In this document: positions 42,378 through 49,412 of the stretch, one piece after another | Layout of the letters: each line of letters begins with the position of its first letter | Position numbering within the stretch: the first letter of the stretch is position 1 | From: CAYONQ01 sp964405375 | GTDB taxonomy: Bacteria; Planctomycetota; Phycisphaerae; Sedimentisphaerales; Anaerobacaceae | Length of the DNA: 51,960 nucleotides | NCBI GenBank assembly: GCA_964405375.1 | Contig: CAYONQ010000007.1 | Location: 1 to 51,960 of the forward strand | Direction of reading: 5' to 3' | Program-made: the position numbers and the translations under genes | The notes under the pieces: model-generated | What the model saw: the letters and a program-made list of their open reading frames with translations, nothing else | Told to the model about the DNA's origin: nothing | The model's database searches: none

Positions 42378-43307
42378 CTATCTTTCAGGGACCTTTACCT
42401 GCCTTTTGCATCTCGGACACAGCCCCATTGCCCCGGCGTGTTCCTTAGGCACCTTAATTTTTTTTCCACATTGACAGTAAAACCGGATAAATTCGTCCTT
42501 GGGCTCCTCCGCTTCCATCACGGCTCTTTCGGGTGCGGCTTTCTCGACACTGGGTTTCTCGGGGACTTTCTCAGCCGCCCCGGTATCCTTGCTCTTGCCT
42601 TCTTCTTCTGCCGGCACCTCTTGCTCGGCTCGTTTCAGCACGTCCAAAAGTGACTTCTCGTCCTTTTCCATTACCACCCATTTTTTCTTCAGCATCAAAA
42701 CCGCCAGCCCGATGCCCGCACCAAAACCCATAATGTGCGCCAGGTAAGTAACGCTCGGAACGTGGAACAGCACCACAAGTATGTCAACAATAAACCACAC
42801 CGCAATAAAGAAGTAACCGGCTATGTCAAAGGTTACGGGGTGCGGCACGAGAAAGAAGCAGCTTATCGTATTCTCAGGGAAAAACACAAGATACATCCCC
42901 ACGATGCCGTTTATCGCCACGGCCGGCCCAAATGCAGGGCTAACCTCCACCCCATAGATAGCAAGCAATGCTCCCAGTAGCAAATGAATAATCCCTCCCA
43001 ACAAGCAAAGCCCCAGATAGACCCCGAGGTATTGCTTGCTTCCAATCTTTGCGCACAGAGCATTACCGAAAGGCCACAAAAAAAGCAAATTTGCCACCAG
43101 TTGAATGACATTGGCATGCAGCCAGTTATGGCTCAACAGCCCTATCCCCCAGCCGTATAGGGCGAATGACTTTACCTGCTCCGCGGTAACCCTCAATTGG
43201 CCGGTTACCTTCAACTGAATAGCGAACACCAGCACCAGCCCCCCGAATATCAGCCAGTTCGCCACCGGCCGACGGTCAAACGAAGCATCTACCGCATAAG
43301 GTATCAC
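42378..43307 (-). CDS. Rhomboid-fold membrane protein lacking the catalytic serine, with zinc ribbon
   Basis: 309 residues. Six to seven spans of the rhomboid fold. The active-site GxSG is replaced by AINGIVG, so Asn133 takes the serine place; His191 in LAHIMGFGAGIG remains. The TM2 H-x3-N is Q-x3-N (Gln69, Asn73). A linker rich in E, K, P and A leads to a C-terminal zinc ribbon (YCQCGKKIKVPKEHAGAMGLCPRCKR). Planctomycete rhomboids often carry such ribbons. Probably a pseudoprotease. GTG start with GGAG about 10 nt upstream. Confidence 0.85.
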   Translation of the reverse strand: MIPYAVDASFDRRPVANWLIFGGLVLVFAIQLKVTGQLRVTAEQVKSFALYGWGIGLLSHNWLHANVIQLVANLLFLWPFGNALCAKIGSKQYLGVYLGLCLLGGIIHLLLGALLAIYGVEVSPAFGPAVAINGIVGMYLVFFPENTISCFFLVPHPVTFDIAGYFFIAVWFIVDILVVLFHVPSVTYLAHIMGFGAGIGLAVLMLKKKWVVMEKDEKSLLDVLKRAEQEVPAEEEGKSKDTGAAEKVPEKPSVEKAAPERAVMEAEEPKDEFIRFYCQCGKKIKVPKEHAGAMGLCPRCKRQVKVPER

Positions 43308-43428
43308 GCCTCAAACACTCCTGAAAAAACTTCGCTTCTTAAAGACTTGCTAATTCATTTTACCAGATAAGTCCGACACCCTCCAGACAAAATAGATAAT
43401 CAACAATCCTAAATTGAAGCCCCTCGAC

Positions 43429-44343
43429 TTACCTTAAGTGCTGCTGGGCCCAGATAGCAAGCCCGGAGCCAACCAGCAAAACCACGCCGAAAAGCAACTG
43501 TTGCCCGCTTAACGACTCGCCGAATACCACATGGGAAATCGCAAGCACGATAAAAGGCGTCGATAGCAGCACAAGTGACGGAATAGTCGCCCCGACACGC
43601 TTCATCGCCGCATAGTACAGAACGTGACTGAACGCAATACTAATCAGCCCGGAAATCACAACACACGCCCACGGCCAGGCCCCCATCCTCACGCAGTCGC
43701 CCACCCTCCCGAAAATCAACGCAAGCACAAAAAGCCCGCCGCTCGTATAAATGGTTATCACAGAAAAGCTATTGCGGGAATCAATATCCTTAAAAGCAAT
43801 CCTCGCACTAATCGTATATATCGACCAGCCAAAAGCTGCCGTAAGGGCAAAAATTATTCCCGTTATAGTCTTACCGGTAGCAAAATCTTCCTTGAAGATC
43901 ATCACGCCGATTACCCCGGCTGCGCACAGCGTCGCACCTAACCAGAAGCGCTTGCTTTTGACCAGCCCCCTCTCGTCCGCAAAGAAAACAATTGAAAAAC
44001 CCGCTATCCAGATAACAGAGGATTTAACCAGCAGAACCATAAAGGCAGGGCCGATATAGTAAAAAGCGCCCGCCCAGAAACACTGCATAATCGTATTCGC
44101 CGCAGCCGGCAATATCGCCCTTCGCCAGACCCTGTTATCAAGCCGTTTCTTCTTAACGGCGAAAAGCAAAAAGCCCAGCCAGAAAAGACACGCCGACGAA
44201 TACCGCAAAAGGTTCTGCGTCCAGACGTCTAAATAGCCGGTCAGGAATTTTATAAATATCGGCCCGACCGACCAGCAAACCACCGACCCGATGCACGCAA
44301 AGGTAGCCGAAATGTCAATCCTGCGAACATTGCCGACGCTCAT
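43429..44343 (-). CDS. EamA/DMT-family transporter
   Basis: 304 residues with ten predicted membrane spans in two homologous halves, the pattern of the drug/metabolite transporter (EamA) family. First half: IGSVVCWSVGPIFIKFLTG, then AFMVLLVKSSVIWIAGFSIVFFADE. Second half: GIIFALTAAFGWSIYTISARIAF, and SLVLLSTPFIVLAISHVVFGESLSGQQLLFGVVLLVGSGL. Substrate cannot be told from sequence. Single gene, convergent to nothing and divergent from the ACP cluster. Confidence 0.85.
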   Translation of the reverse strand: MSVGNVRRIDISATFACIGSVVCWSVGPIFIKFLTGYLDVWTQNLLRYSSACLFWLGFLLFAVKKKRLDNRVWRRAILPAAANTIMQCFWAGAFYYIGPAFMVLLVKSSVIWIAGFSIVFFADERGLVKSKRFWLGATLCAAGVIGVMIFKEDFATGKTITGIIFALTAAFGWSIYTISARIAFKDIDSRNSFSVITIYTSGGLFVLALIFGRVGDCVRMGAWPWACVVISGLISIAFSHVLYYAAMKRVGATIPSLVLLSTPFIVLAISHVVFGESLSGQQLLFGVVLLVGSGLAIWAQQHLR

Positions 44344-44584
44344 TCACTAAACCTCTCCAAGCTCACAGCTTCTACGACTTTACCCTTTTGGATGCTCTTC
44401 GCATCTATCACCACAGCCGGCTGATTATACAGCAAACCCCCTCATACTCAACCGTTTAAGTCGAACTGCACCTCTGTTGAAAATTACTTGTTTGATACTC
44501 GCCTTGTTAGCCCTGAGCGAAACCGAATCAGCGGGTATCCGCCGTTAAAAAAGGAAAAGCGAAAAAAGGCTGGAAAAGTAATTG
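44344..44584. other. Divergent spacer before the ACP cluster
   Basis: About 240 bp plus the heptad array that follows. No gene. A short hairpin GCGG-GTAT-CCGC (around 44529-44541) belongs to the short palindrome class. No promoter could be fixed. Confidence 0.4.
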
Positions 44585-44640
44585 CATCTCGTATATCGTA
44601 TTGCGGATTACGGATAACGAATCGAACTATGAACTAAATT
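44585..44640. repeat. Heptad array 10 (CATCTCG / GATTACG family)
   Basis: CATCTCG, TATATCG, TATTGCG, GATTACG, GATAACG, AATCGAA, CTATGAA, CTAAATT: eight 7-mers that end exactly at the base before the ATG of the hotdog dehydratase gene. Confidence 0.85.
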
Positions 44641-45108
44641 ATGAGATTTATTCTTATTGACAAGGTTGTTGCGCTGGATAGCGGCAGGGAGATAAAAGCG
44701 GTCAAAAGCGTTTCTCTTGCCGAGGAGTATTTAGCCGACCACTTCCCGACGTTTCCGGTGCTGCCGGGCGTATTGTTGTTGGAAGGGCTAATCGAATCGG
44801 CCTCGTGGCTTGTTCGTGAAAAAGAAAAGTTCGCCCACAGTATGCTCTTGCTCGAACAGGCGAGAAATGTAAAATATAAGTCTTTTCTGCCGCCGGGCGC
44901 GCAGATAGAATATACCGTTCGGGCGAAAACAATTGAAGAAAATGTCAGCAGTTTCGCCGGCTTCGGCGAATCTAACGGCGAAAGAATAATCGAAGCAGCG
45001 TTCGGATTGAGGCACTTTAACCTGGCCGACGAGAATCCAGCCCTGTCGGCCGTAGATGCTGAGATAATCGAAAATCTAAAGCAACGCTGGAAACTGTTAA
45101 AGCCATAA
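44641..45108 (+). CDS. Hotdog-fold 3-hydroxyacyl-ACP dehydratase-like protein (FabZ-like)
   Basis: 155 residues of the FabZ/FabA hotdog family. The motif HFPTFPVLPGVLLLE carries His34 and Glu48 at the 14-residue spacing of the FabZ catalytic pair. It would dehydrate 3-hydroxyacyl-ACP. It is the first gene of a cluster with an ACP, a second hotdog protein and two ketosynthases. There is no Shine-Dalgarno; the ATG directly follows AATT at the end of heptad array 10. Its pathway product is unknown. Confidence 0.82.
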   Translation: MRFILIDKVVALDSGREIKAVKSVSLAEEYLADHFPTFPVLPGVLLLEGLIESASWLVREKEKFAHSMLLLEQARNVKYKSFLPPGAQIEYTVRAKTIEENVSSFAGFGESNGERIIEAAFGLRHFNLADENPALSAVDAEIIENLKQRWKLLKP

Positions 45109-45124
45109 TCCTATGTAATATCCA

Positions 45125-45192
45125 GACGCAATACGAGATACGAGATACGAGAGGAGTTTACACTGAGCTTGCCGAAGTGAGATACGAAATTT
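45125..45192. repeat. Heptad array 11 (TACGAGA family) with a palindromic repeat
   Basis: GACGCAA, TACGAGA, TACGAGA, TACGAGA in phase (45125-45152), then the palindromic CACTGAGCTTGCCGAAGTG (45161-45179), then GAGATACGAAAT. It lies in the leader of the ACP gene. Confidence 0.75.
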
Positions 45193-45210
45193 AGTGCCGG
45201 AGGTAAAAAT

Positions 45211-45606
45211 ATGGCAATGAGTCGGGACGAAATCTTTCAGAGCGTTCAGGAAATTCTGGTCGATGCGCTGGGGGTAGATAACGAGGAGGTTACTACCGAG
45301 GCAACCCTGATGGGAGATTTAGGAGCTGAAAGCATTGACTTTCTGGATATAGTGTTTCGATTGGAGAAGGCGTTCGAGATAAAGATTCTGCGGGAAGAGC
45401 TGTTTCCTGCTGAGAATCTGATGAGCAATCCGGAGTTTGTCAGTAACGGCAAACTGACCGAAACAGGACTGGCTGAATTGAAAAAAGCAATGCCTCATAC
45501 CGACCTTACAGAATTCGCCAGCAACCCCCTTGTCGGCAAATTAGGTGATTTGTTCACCGTCAATCTAATTGTAAATTACGTTGAAGCTAATCTGAATGCT
45601 GCTTAA
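45211..45606 (+). CDS. Acyl carrier protein (extended)
   Basis: 131 residues, longer than ordinary ACP (about 80). The phosphopantetheine site is Ser41 in DLGAESIDFLDIV. The N-terminal 20 residues and the C-terminal 50 flank the ACP core; the C-terminal part has helices around LTEFASNPLVGKLGD. Excellent Shine-Dalgarno GGAGG 7 nt before ATG. It lies between the two hotdog genes and should carry the growing chain for the ketosynthases. Confidence 0.88.
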   Translation: MAMSRDEIFQSVQEILVDALGVDNEEVTTEATLMGDLGAESIDFLDIVFRLEKAFEIKILREELFPAENLMSNPEFVSNGKLTETGLAELKKAMPHTDLTEFASNPLVGKLGDLFTVNLIVNYVEANLNAA

Positions 45607-45726
45607 CGTGTAAAGTGTATTTTGGATATTGGCGGCAGGTTGACCTTGAGCAATCCTGCCGCTAACTTTAATATAGGTTTGGATGGCGTTTTGCGTTCGT
45701 TCGGCAAAATGCGGCACCGGTGGAAT

Positions 45727-46224
45727 ATGCGCTGGATATGGATAGATAAATTTGTCGAGTTTCACAGCGGCCGACGTGCCGTGGCAATTAAAAATGTAAC
45801 GCTGGCCGAGGAGCACCTGCACGACCACTTCCCCGGCTTTCCCGTTATGCCGGAAACGCTCTGCATAGAGGCAATGGCCCAGACCGCGGGAATACTCGTC
45901 GGCGAGGCGAAAAAGTTCCAGGAAAAGGTCATCCTTGCAAAAATCAAGAAGGCCGTATTCTTTGACTACGTAAGACCCGGTGACACGCTGAAACTCGATG
46001 CAACTATCGAAACCGTCGCACCCGAGGCGGCAAGCACAAGCGGCAAAATCACCTGCGAAAACAAGCTGATTGCCGAGATAGATTTGATGTTCAGCCATAT
46101 AGATAAGAACCTGGCGGGCAAGGAATTCCCGGAGGAAAACTTCGTGTTCACCGGTATGTTCAAGTCGCTTATGCGAGGCGCCATTTTTACTGACGATAAA
46201 CAGAACTCGGAGCAGGACCGATGA
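45727..46224 (+). CDS. Second FabZ-like hotdog protein
   Basis: 165 residues from ATG 45727; a longer frame from TTG 45622 is not needed for the fold. The motif HFPGFPVMPETLCIE holds the histidine and glutamate pair at the FabZ spacing, but PG is PE, unlike the first copy (PGV). C-terminal extension of about 20 residues after the hotdog core. Likely a dehydratase or thioesterase-like partner. Its stop overlaps the next start by 4 nt (ATGA), so it is coupled to the CLF-like ketosynthase. Confidence 0.8.
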   Translation: MRWIWIDKFVEFHSGRRAVAIKNVTLAEEHLHDHFPGFPVMPETLCIEAMAQTAGILVGEAKKFQEKVILAKIKKAVFFDYVRPGDTLKLDATIETVAPEAASTSGKITCENKLIAEIDLMFSHIDKNLAGKEFPEENFVFTGMFKSLMRGAIFTDDKQNSEQDR

Positions 46225-47534
46225 GCTCGGCTTCCGTTGTGATAACCGGCGTCGGTGCGATAAGCCCGCTCGGGTTGACCGCCGGTGATATGTGGGCAGG
46301 CCTCGCCGCCGGTCGTTGCGGCATAAAGCGAATCGACGCATTCGACCCTGCCGGCTTTAGCTGCAAATTAGCAGGCCAGGTCCCTGATTACAGGATACAG
46401 TCGTTTGTGCCGAAGACCTACCGCAAGGCCGTCAAATTGATGTCCAGGGACATCGAGTTGGCGATTATAGCGGCGGACGAGGCCGTCAGAAACAGCGGGC
46501 TTATCACAAAAGCCATCGACCCGGAAAATGTCAATATAGACCCGCAACGAGCGGCAATCAACCTCGGGGCAGGGCTGATAAGCTGTGATTTGGTCGAGCT
46601 GGCCCCCGCAGTGGCGGCAAGTATCACCGATGGCACGTTCGATATTCGCAAGTGGGGCAAAGACGGCCTGCAGTTGGTAACACCATTATGGCTGCTGAAA
46701 TATCTGCCTAATATGCTCGCCTGCCATATAGGCATCATTCACGATATTCAGGGTCCGAGCAACACCATCACCTGCGCCGAGGCCTCCGCGCATCTGGCGA
46801 TAAGCGAGGCCGCACAGATTATCGCCCGCGGCGGTGCCGACTACGCACTGGCTGGCGGCGCGGAGGCGAAGGTAAACCCGGTGGTCTTCATTCGCCAGTG
46901 CCTGCTTAAAAGAGCGATAAGCGGAGATAATAACCACCCCACCGCCGCCTGCAGACCTTTCGATGCAGACGCCAAAGGTGCGGTTTTCGGCGAAGCCGCC
47001 GGCGTAGTGATATTAGAGAACGCCGGGAACGCCGAGAAGCGGGGAGCAAAAATCTACGCTGAAGTGGCCGGCACCGGGCAGAGCACCAATATAAACCCTG
47101 CCTATGAGCATCTCGAACCGGACGGCAAGGGCATCCAGATAGCGATAGAAAAGGCATTGGCGGATGCGCAGCTCCAGCCGGAGGATTTGGACCTGATTAT
47201 TCCGCACGGAACGGCAATACCCGCCGACGATGCCGCCGAGGCGAAGGCCATCCAGGCCGCACTCGGCGAGATAGCAGCAAAGATACCCGCCTGGCCGACT
47301 AAAAGTATGCTCTCAAACACAGGCGCAGCGAGCGGTGCTCTTGACGTTATCGCTGCTGTCTGCGCAATGACCGACGGCAAAATACCGGCAGCGAAAAACT
47401 GCGACAGAAAGGCCCCCGGCTGCAACCTGAATATCGTAAAACAGCAACAGCAGGCAAACATTCGTTATACCCTCTGTTGCAGCTATACATACGGCGGCCA
47501 AACCACCGCCTTAATACTGAAACGACCGAACTGA
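46221..47534 (+). CDS. Ketosynthase-fold protein without active-site cysteine (chain-length-factor-like)
   Basis: 437 residues of the FabF fold. In GPSNTITCAEASAH the position of the nucleophilic cysteine is Glu187; a cysteine lies two residues earlier. The first histidine is kept (PHGTA), the second (GH after KSML) is Ser-Asn (TKSMLSNTGAASG). Two of the three catalytic residues are thus lost, the pattern of chain-length factors that pair with an active ketosynthase. A complete ketosynthase follows 0.5 kb downstream. Start overlaps the previous gene (ATGA) and has AGGA nearby. Role as a CLF is inference. Confidence 0.85.
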   Translation: MSSASVVITGVGAISPLGLTAGDMWAGLAAGRCGIKRIDAFDPAGFSCKLAGQVPDYRIQSFVPKTYRKAVKLMSRDIELAIIAADEAVRNSGLITKAIDPENVNIDPQRAAINLGAGLISCDLVELAPAVAASITDGTFDIRKWGKDGLQLVTPLWLLKYLPNMLACHIGIIHDIQGPSNTITCAEASAHLAISEAAQIIARGGADYALAGGAEAKVNPVVFIRQCLLKRAISGDNNHPTAACRPFDADAKGAVFGEAAGVVILENAGNAEKRGAKIYAEVAGTGQSTNINPAYEHLEPDGKGIQIAIEKALADAQLQPEDLDLIIPHGTAIPADDAAEAKAIQAALGEIAAKIPAWPTKSMLSNTGAASGALDVIAAVCAMTDGKIPAAKNCDRKAPGCNLNIVKQQQQANIRYTLCCSYTYGGQTTALILKRPN

Positions 47535-47565
47535 ATATCGAATGTCGAACAGGGAACTGTGAATT
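47534..47565. repeat. Heptad array 12 (GAATGTCG family), left flank of the S23-type gene
   Basis: AATATCG, AATGTCG, AACAGGG, AACTGTG, then AATT directly before ATG 47566. The first base falls in the ketosynthase stop codon. Confidence 0.85.
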
Positions 47566-47964
47566 ATGAAGGAACAGGAAGACAAAAATAAGAAGTATGA
47601 CCTTGAAAATCGCTTGATTGACTTCGCGGTTCGTATTATTAATATCGTTGAGGTCTTACCCAATACACGCGTAGGAAACCATATAGCAGGTCAATTAGTC
47701 CGCTGCGGGACAGCGGCGGCACCAAATTATGCCGAAGCACAAAGTGCTGAATCCCGCAATGACTTTATCCATAAAATTAAAATAGTCCTTAAAGAGTTAC
47801 GTGAGACCAGCGTCTGGTGTAAAATCATTAAATACAAATCCTTAGTAAATCCTGCGGAAGAGATAGAAGCGCTTATAACTGAATGTGATGAATTGATATC
47901 GATTTTTGTTACAAGTGTAAAAACGGCGAGGAAAAACAAAGGTTCGAAAGACAAAGGAAGCTAA
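47566..47964 (+). CDS. Four-helix-bundle (S23 / intervening-sequence type) protein
   Basis: 132 residues, all helical, with the pattern of the S23 family often encoded in 23S rRNA intervening sequences and related to Avd of diversity-generating retroelements: DLENRLIDFAVRIINIVEVLPNTRVGNHIAGQLVRCGTAAAPNYAEAQSAES, then EELRETSVWCKIIK. It sits between two ketosynthase genes and has no metabolic link to them. Both sides carry heptad arrays of one word family in opposite orientation, so it looks like an inserted cassette. Lysine-rich end. Function of solitary copies is unknown. Confidence 0.85.
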   Translation: MKEQEDKNKKYDLENRLIDFAVRIINIVEVLPNTRVGNHIAGQLVRCGTAAAPNYAEAQSAESRNDFIHKIKIVLKELRETSVWCKIIKYKSLVNPAEEIEALITECDELISIFVTSVKTARKNKGSKDKGS

Positions 47965-47977
47965 CCGGCTTTACTTC

Positions 47978-48012
47978 GACATTCGGAATTCCTTGTTGGA
48001 TATTCATTATTC
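47978..48012. repeat. Heptad array 13 (GACATTC family), right flank of the S23-type gene
   Basis: GACATTC, GGAATTC, CTTGTTG, GATATTC, ATTATTC. The reverse complement gives GAATATC, CAACAAG, GAATGTC, matching the left array in inverted orientation. Confidence 0.85.
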
Positions 48013-48051
48013 AAGAAACTACAAACAGATGAAATCTCAAAGGTCAAATAA

Positions 48052-49356
48052 ATGGCTGAGCGAGTGGTAATAACCGGAATGGGCATCGTCTGTCCCTTAG
48101 GCCACGATGTAGAGACTCTCTGGCAGGCGATACTGGCGGGCAAAAGCGGAATAGCCAAAACCACCATCTTCGACGCCTCGACCTTTCCCTCAACCTTCAG
48201 CGCCGAGGTTAAAAATTATGACCTCACAAAATACACGAAAAATCCGCAGTTGCACAAAAACAGCAACCGGGGAAGCGGCTTTGCCGTCGGTGCAGCGGCC
48301 CAGGCCTGCAAACAGGCGGCAATCGACATCGAAACCGACAAACCCACCGACAGTATAGACCGCAGCAGACTGGGCATTTACCTTGGAGCAGGCGAGGGCT
48401 CCGTCGATAATGACGTGTTCTTCAATTGCCTCGTGAAGGCATGGAACCGACAGAGCAGCGAAATGGACTGGAATAAGTGGGCGGAGGCGGCCTTCAGCGG
48501 GATGGACGCTATGCGCGAGCTCGAGCAGGAGCCGAATATGACCGCCGCCCACGTCGCAATGCTGACCGGTGCCCGCGGGCCGACGAGAAGCTGCCTTACC
48601 GCCTGTGCGGCCAGCACTCAGGCCGTCGGAGAGGCGATGATGCTCATCCGGAAGGGCGATGCGGATGTAATGATTGCGGGCGGTGCACATTCGATGATTC
48701 ATCCGTTAGGGCTTACCGGCTTTAACCGGCTTACCGCATTATCGACAAGAAACAACAGCCCACAGACGGCGTCCCGGCCGTTTTCGGCAAGCAGGGACGG
48801 CTTCGTGCTCGGCGAAGGCGCTGCGATAGTTATCCTCGAATCGCTCACCTCGGCAAAAAAAAGAAAAGTAAAAATACTGGCTGAGGTCATCGCCTACGGC
48901 AGCAGCTCGGACGCATTTCGAGTTACAGATATGCACGAAGACGGCAGAGGCCCCATACAGGCGATGACGGCGGCACTCACCGACGCACACATCAGCTACA
49001 AGGATGTGGACTACGTAAACACGCACGGCACCGCCACAATCGAGAACGACTCAATAGAAACAAAGGCAATCAAGGCCGTCTTCAAGGAAAAGGCAAAAAA
49101 CGTCCCCGCCAGCAGCGTAAAGAGTATGTTGGGACATTTAATCGGCGCCGCCGGCGCTGCGGAATTGATTACCTGTATCCTGGCGATAAGGGATAATATA
49201 GTACCGCCGACAACGAACTTAAACGACCCCGACCCTCAGCTCGATTTGGATTACGTGCCGAACAAGCCGAGGAAAATGCCGGTCAATATCGTTATGAACG
49301 AATCCTTCGGATTCGGCGGACAAAATAACGTGGTAATTATCAAAAGATACGAATAA
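48052..49356 (+). CDS. fabF: Beta-ketoacyl-ACP synthase II
   Basis: 434 residues, complete KAS II. The nucleophile is in SCLTACAASTQAVGEA (Cys at the tenth place after GP), the two histidines in NTHGTAT and KSMLGHLIGAAGA. It condenses malonyl-ACP with the acyl chain and probably forms a heterodimer with the upstream CLF-like protein. AAAGG about 8 nt before ATG. A heptad array and the S23-type gene separate it from the rest of the cluster. serS follows 57 nt later. Confidence 0.9.
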   Translation: MAERVVITGMGIVCPLGHDVETLWQAILAGKSGIAKTTIFDASTFPSTFSAEVKNYDLTKYTKNPQLHKNSNRGSGFAVGAAAQACKQAAIDIETDKPTDSIDRSRLGIYLGAGEGSVDNDVFFNCLVKAWNRQSSEMDWNKWAEAAFSGMDAMRELEQEPNMTAAHVAMLTGARGPTRSCLTACAASTQAVGEAMMLIRKGDADVMIAGGAHSMIHPLGLTGFNRLTALSTRNNSPQTASRPFSASRDGFVLGEGAAIVILESLTSAKKRKVKILAEVIAYGSSSDAFRVTDMHEDGRGPIQAMTAALTDAHISYKDVDYVNTHGTATIENDSIETKAIKAVFKEKAKNVPASSVKSMLGHLIGAAGAAELITCILAIRDNIVPPTTNLNDPDPQLDLDYVPNKPRKMPVNIVMNESFGFGGQNNVVIIKRYE

Positions 49357-49373
49357 AATAAATGGCAAGAAAA

Positions 49374-49412
49374 CTGTCGCAATACGCGATACGCACGACG
49401 CAATACGAAATT
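49374..49412. repeat. Heptad array 14 (AATACGC family)
   Basis: CTGTCGC, AATACGC, GATACGC, ACGACGC, AATACGA, then AATT directly before ATG 49413 of serS. It is open in frame upstream, giving an apparent N-terminal extension that is repeat-encoded. Confidence 0.85.

Noticed and set aside
45622..45726. N-terminal extension of the second hotdog protein
   Set aside because: TTG start without a good site; the hotdog domain begins at ATG 45727 and the extra residues have no family match.
47566..47964. Diversity-generating retroelement (Avd-like gene)
   Set aside because: No reverse transcriptase, template repeat or variable repeat lies nearby; the gene stands alone.
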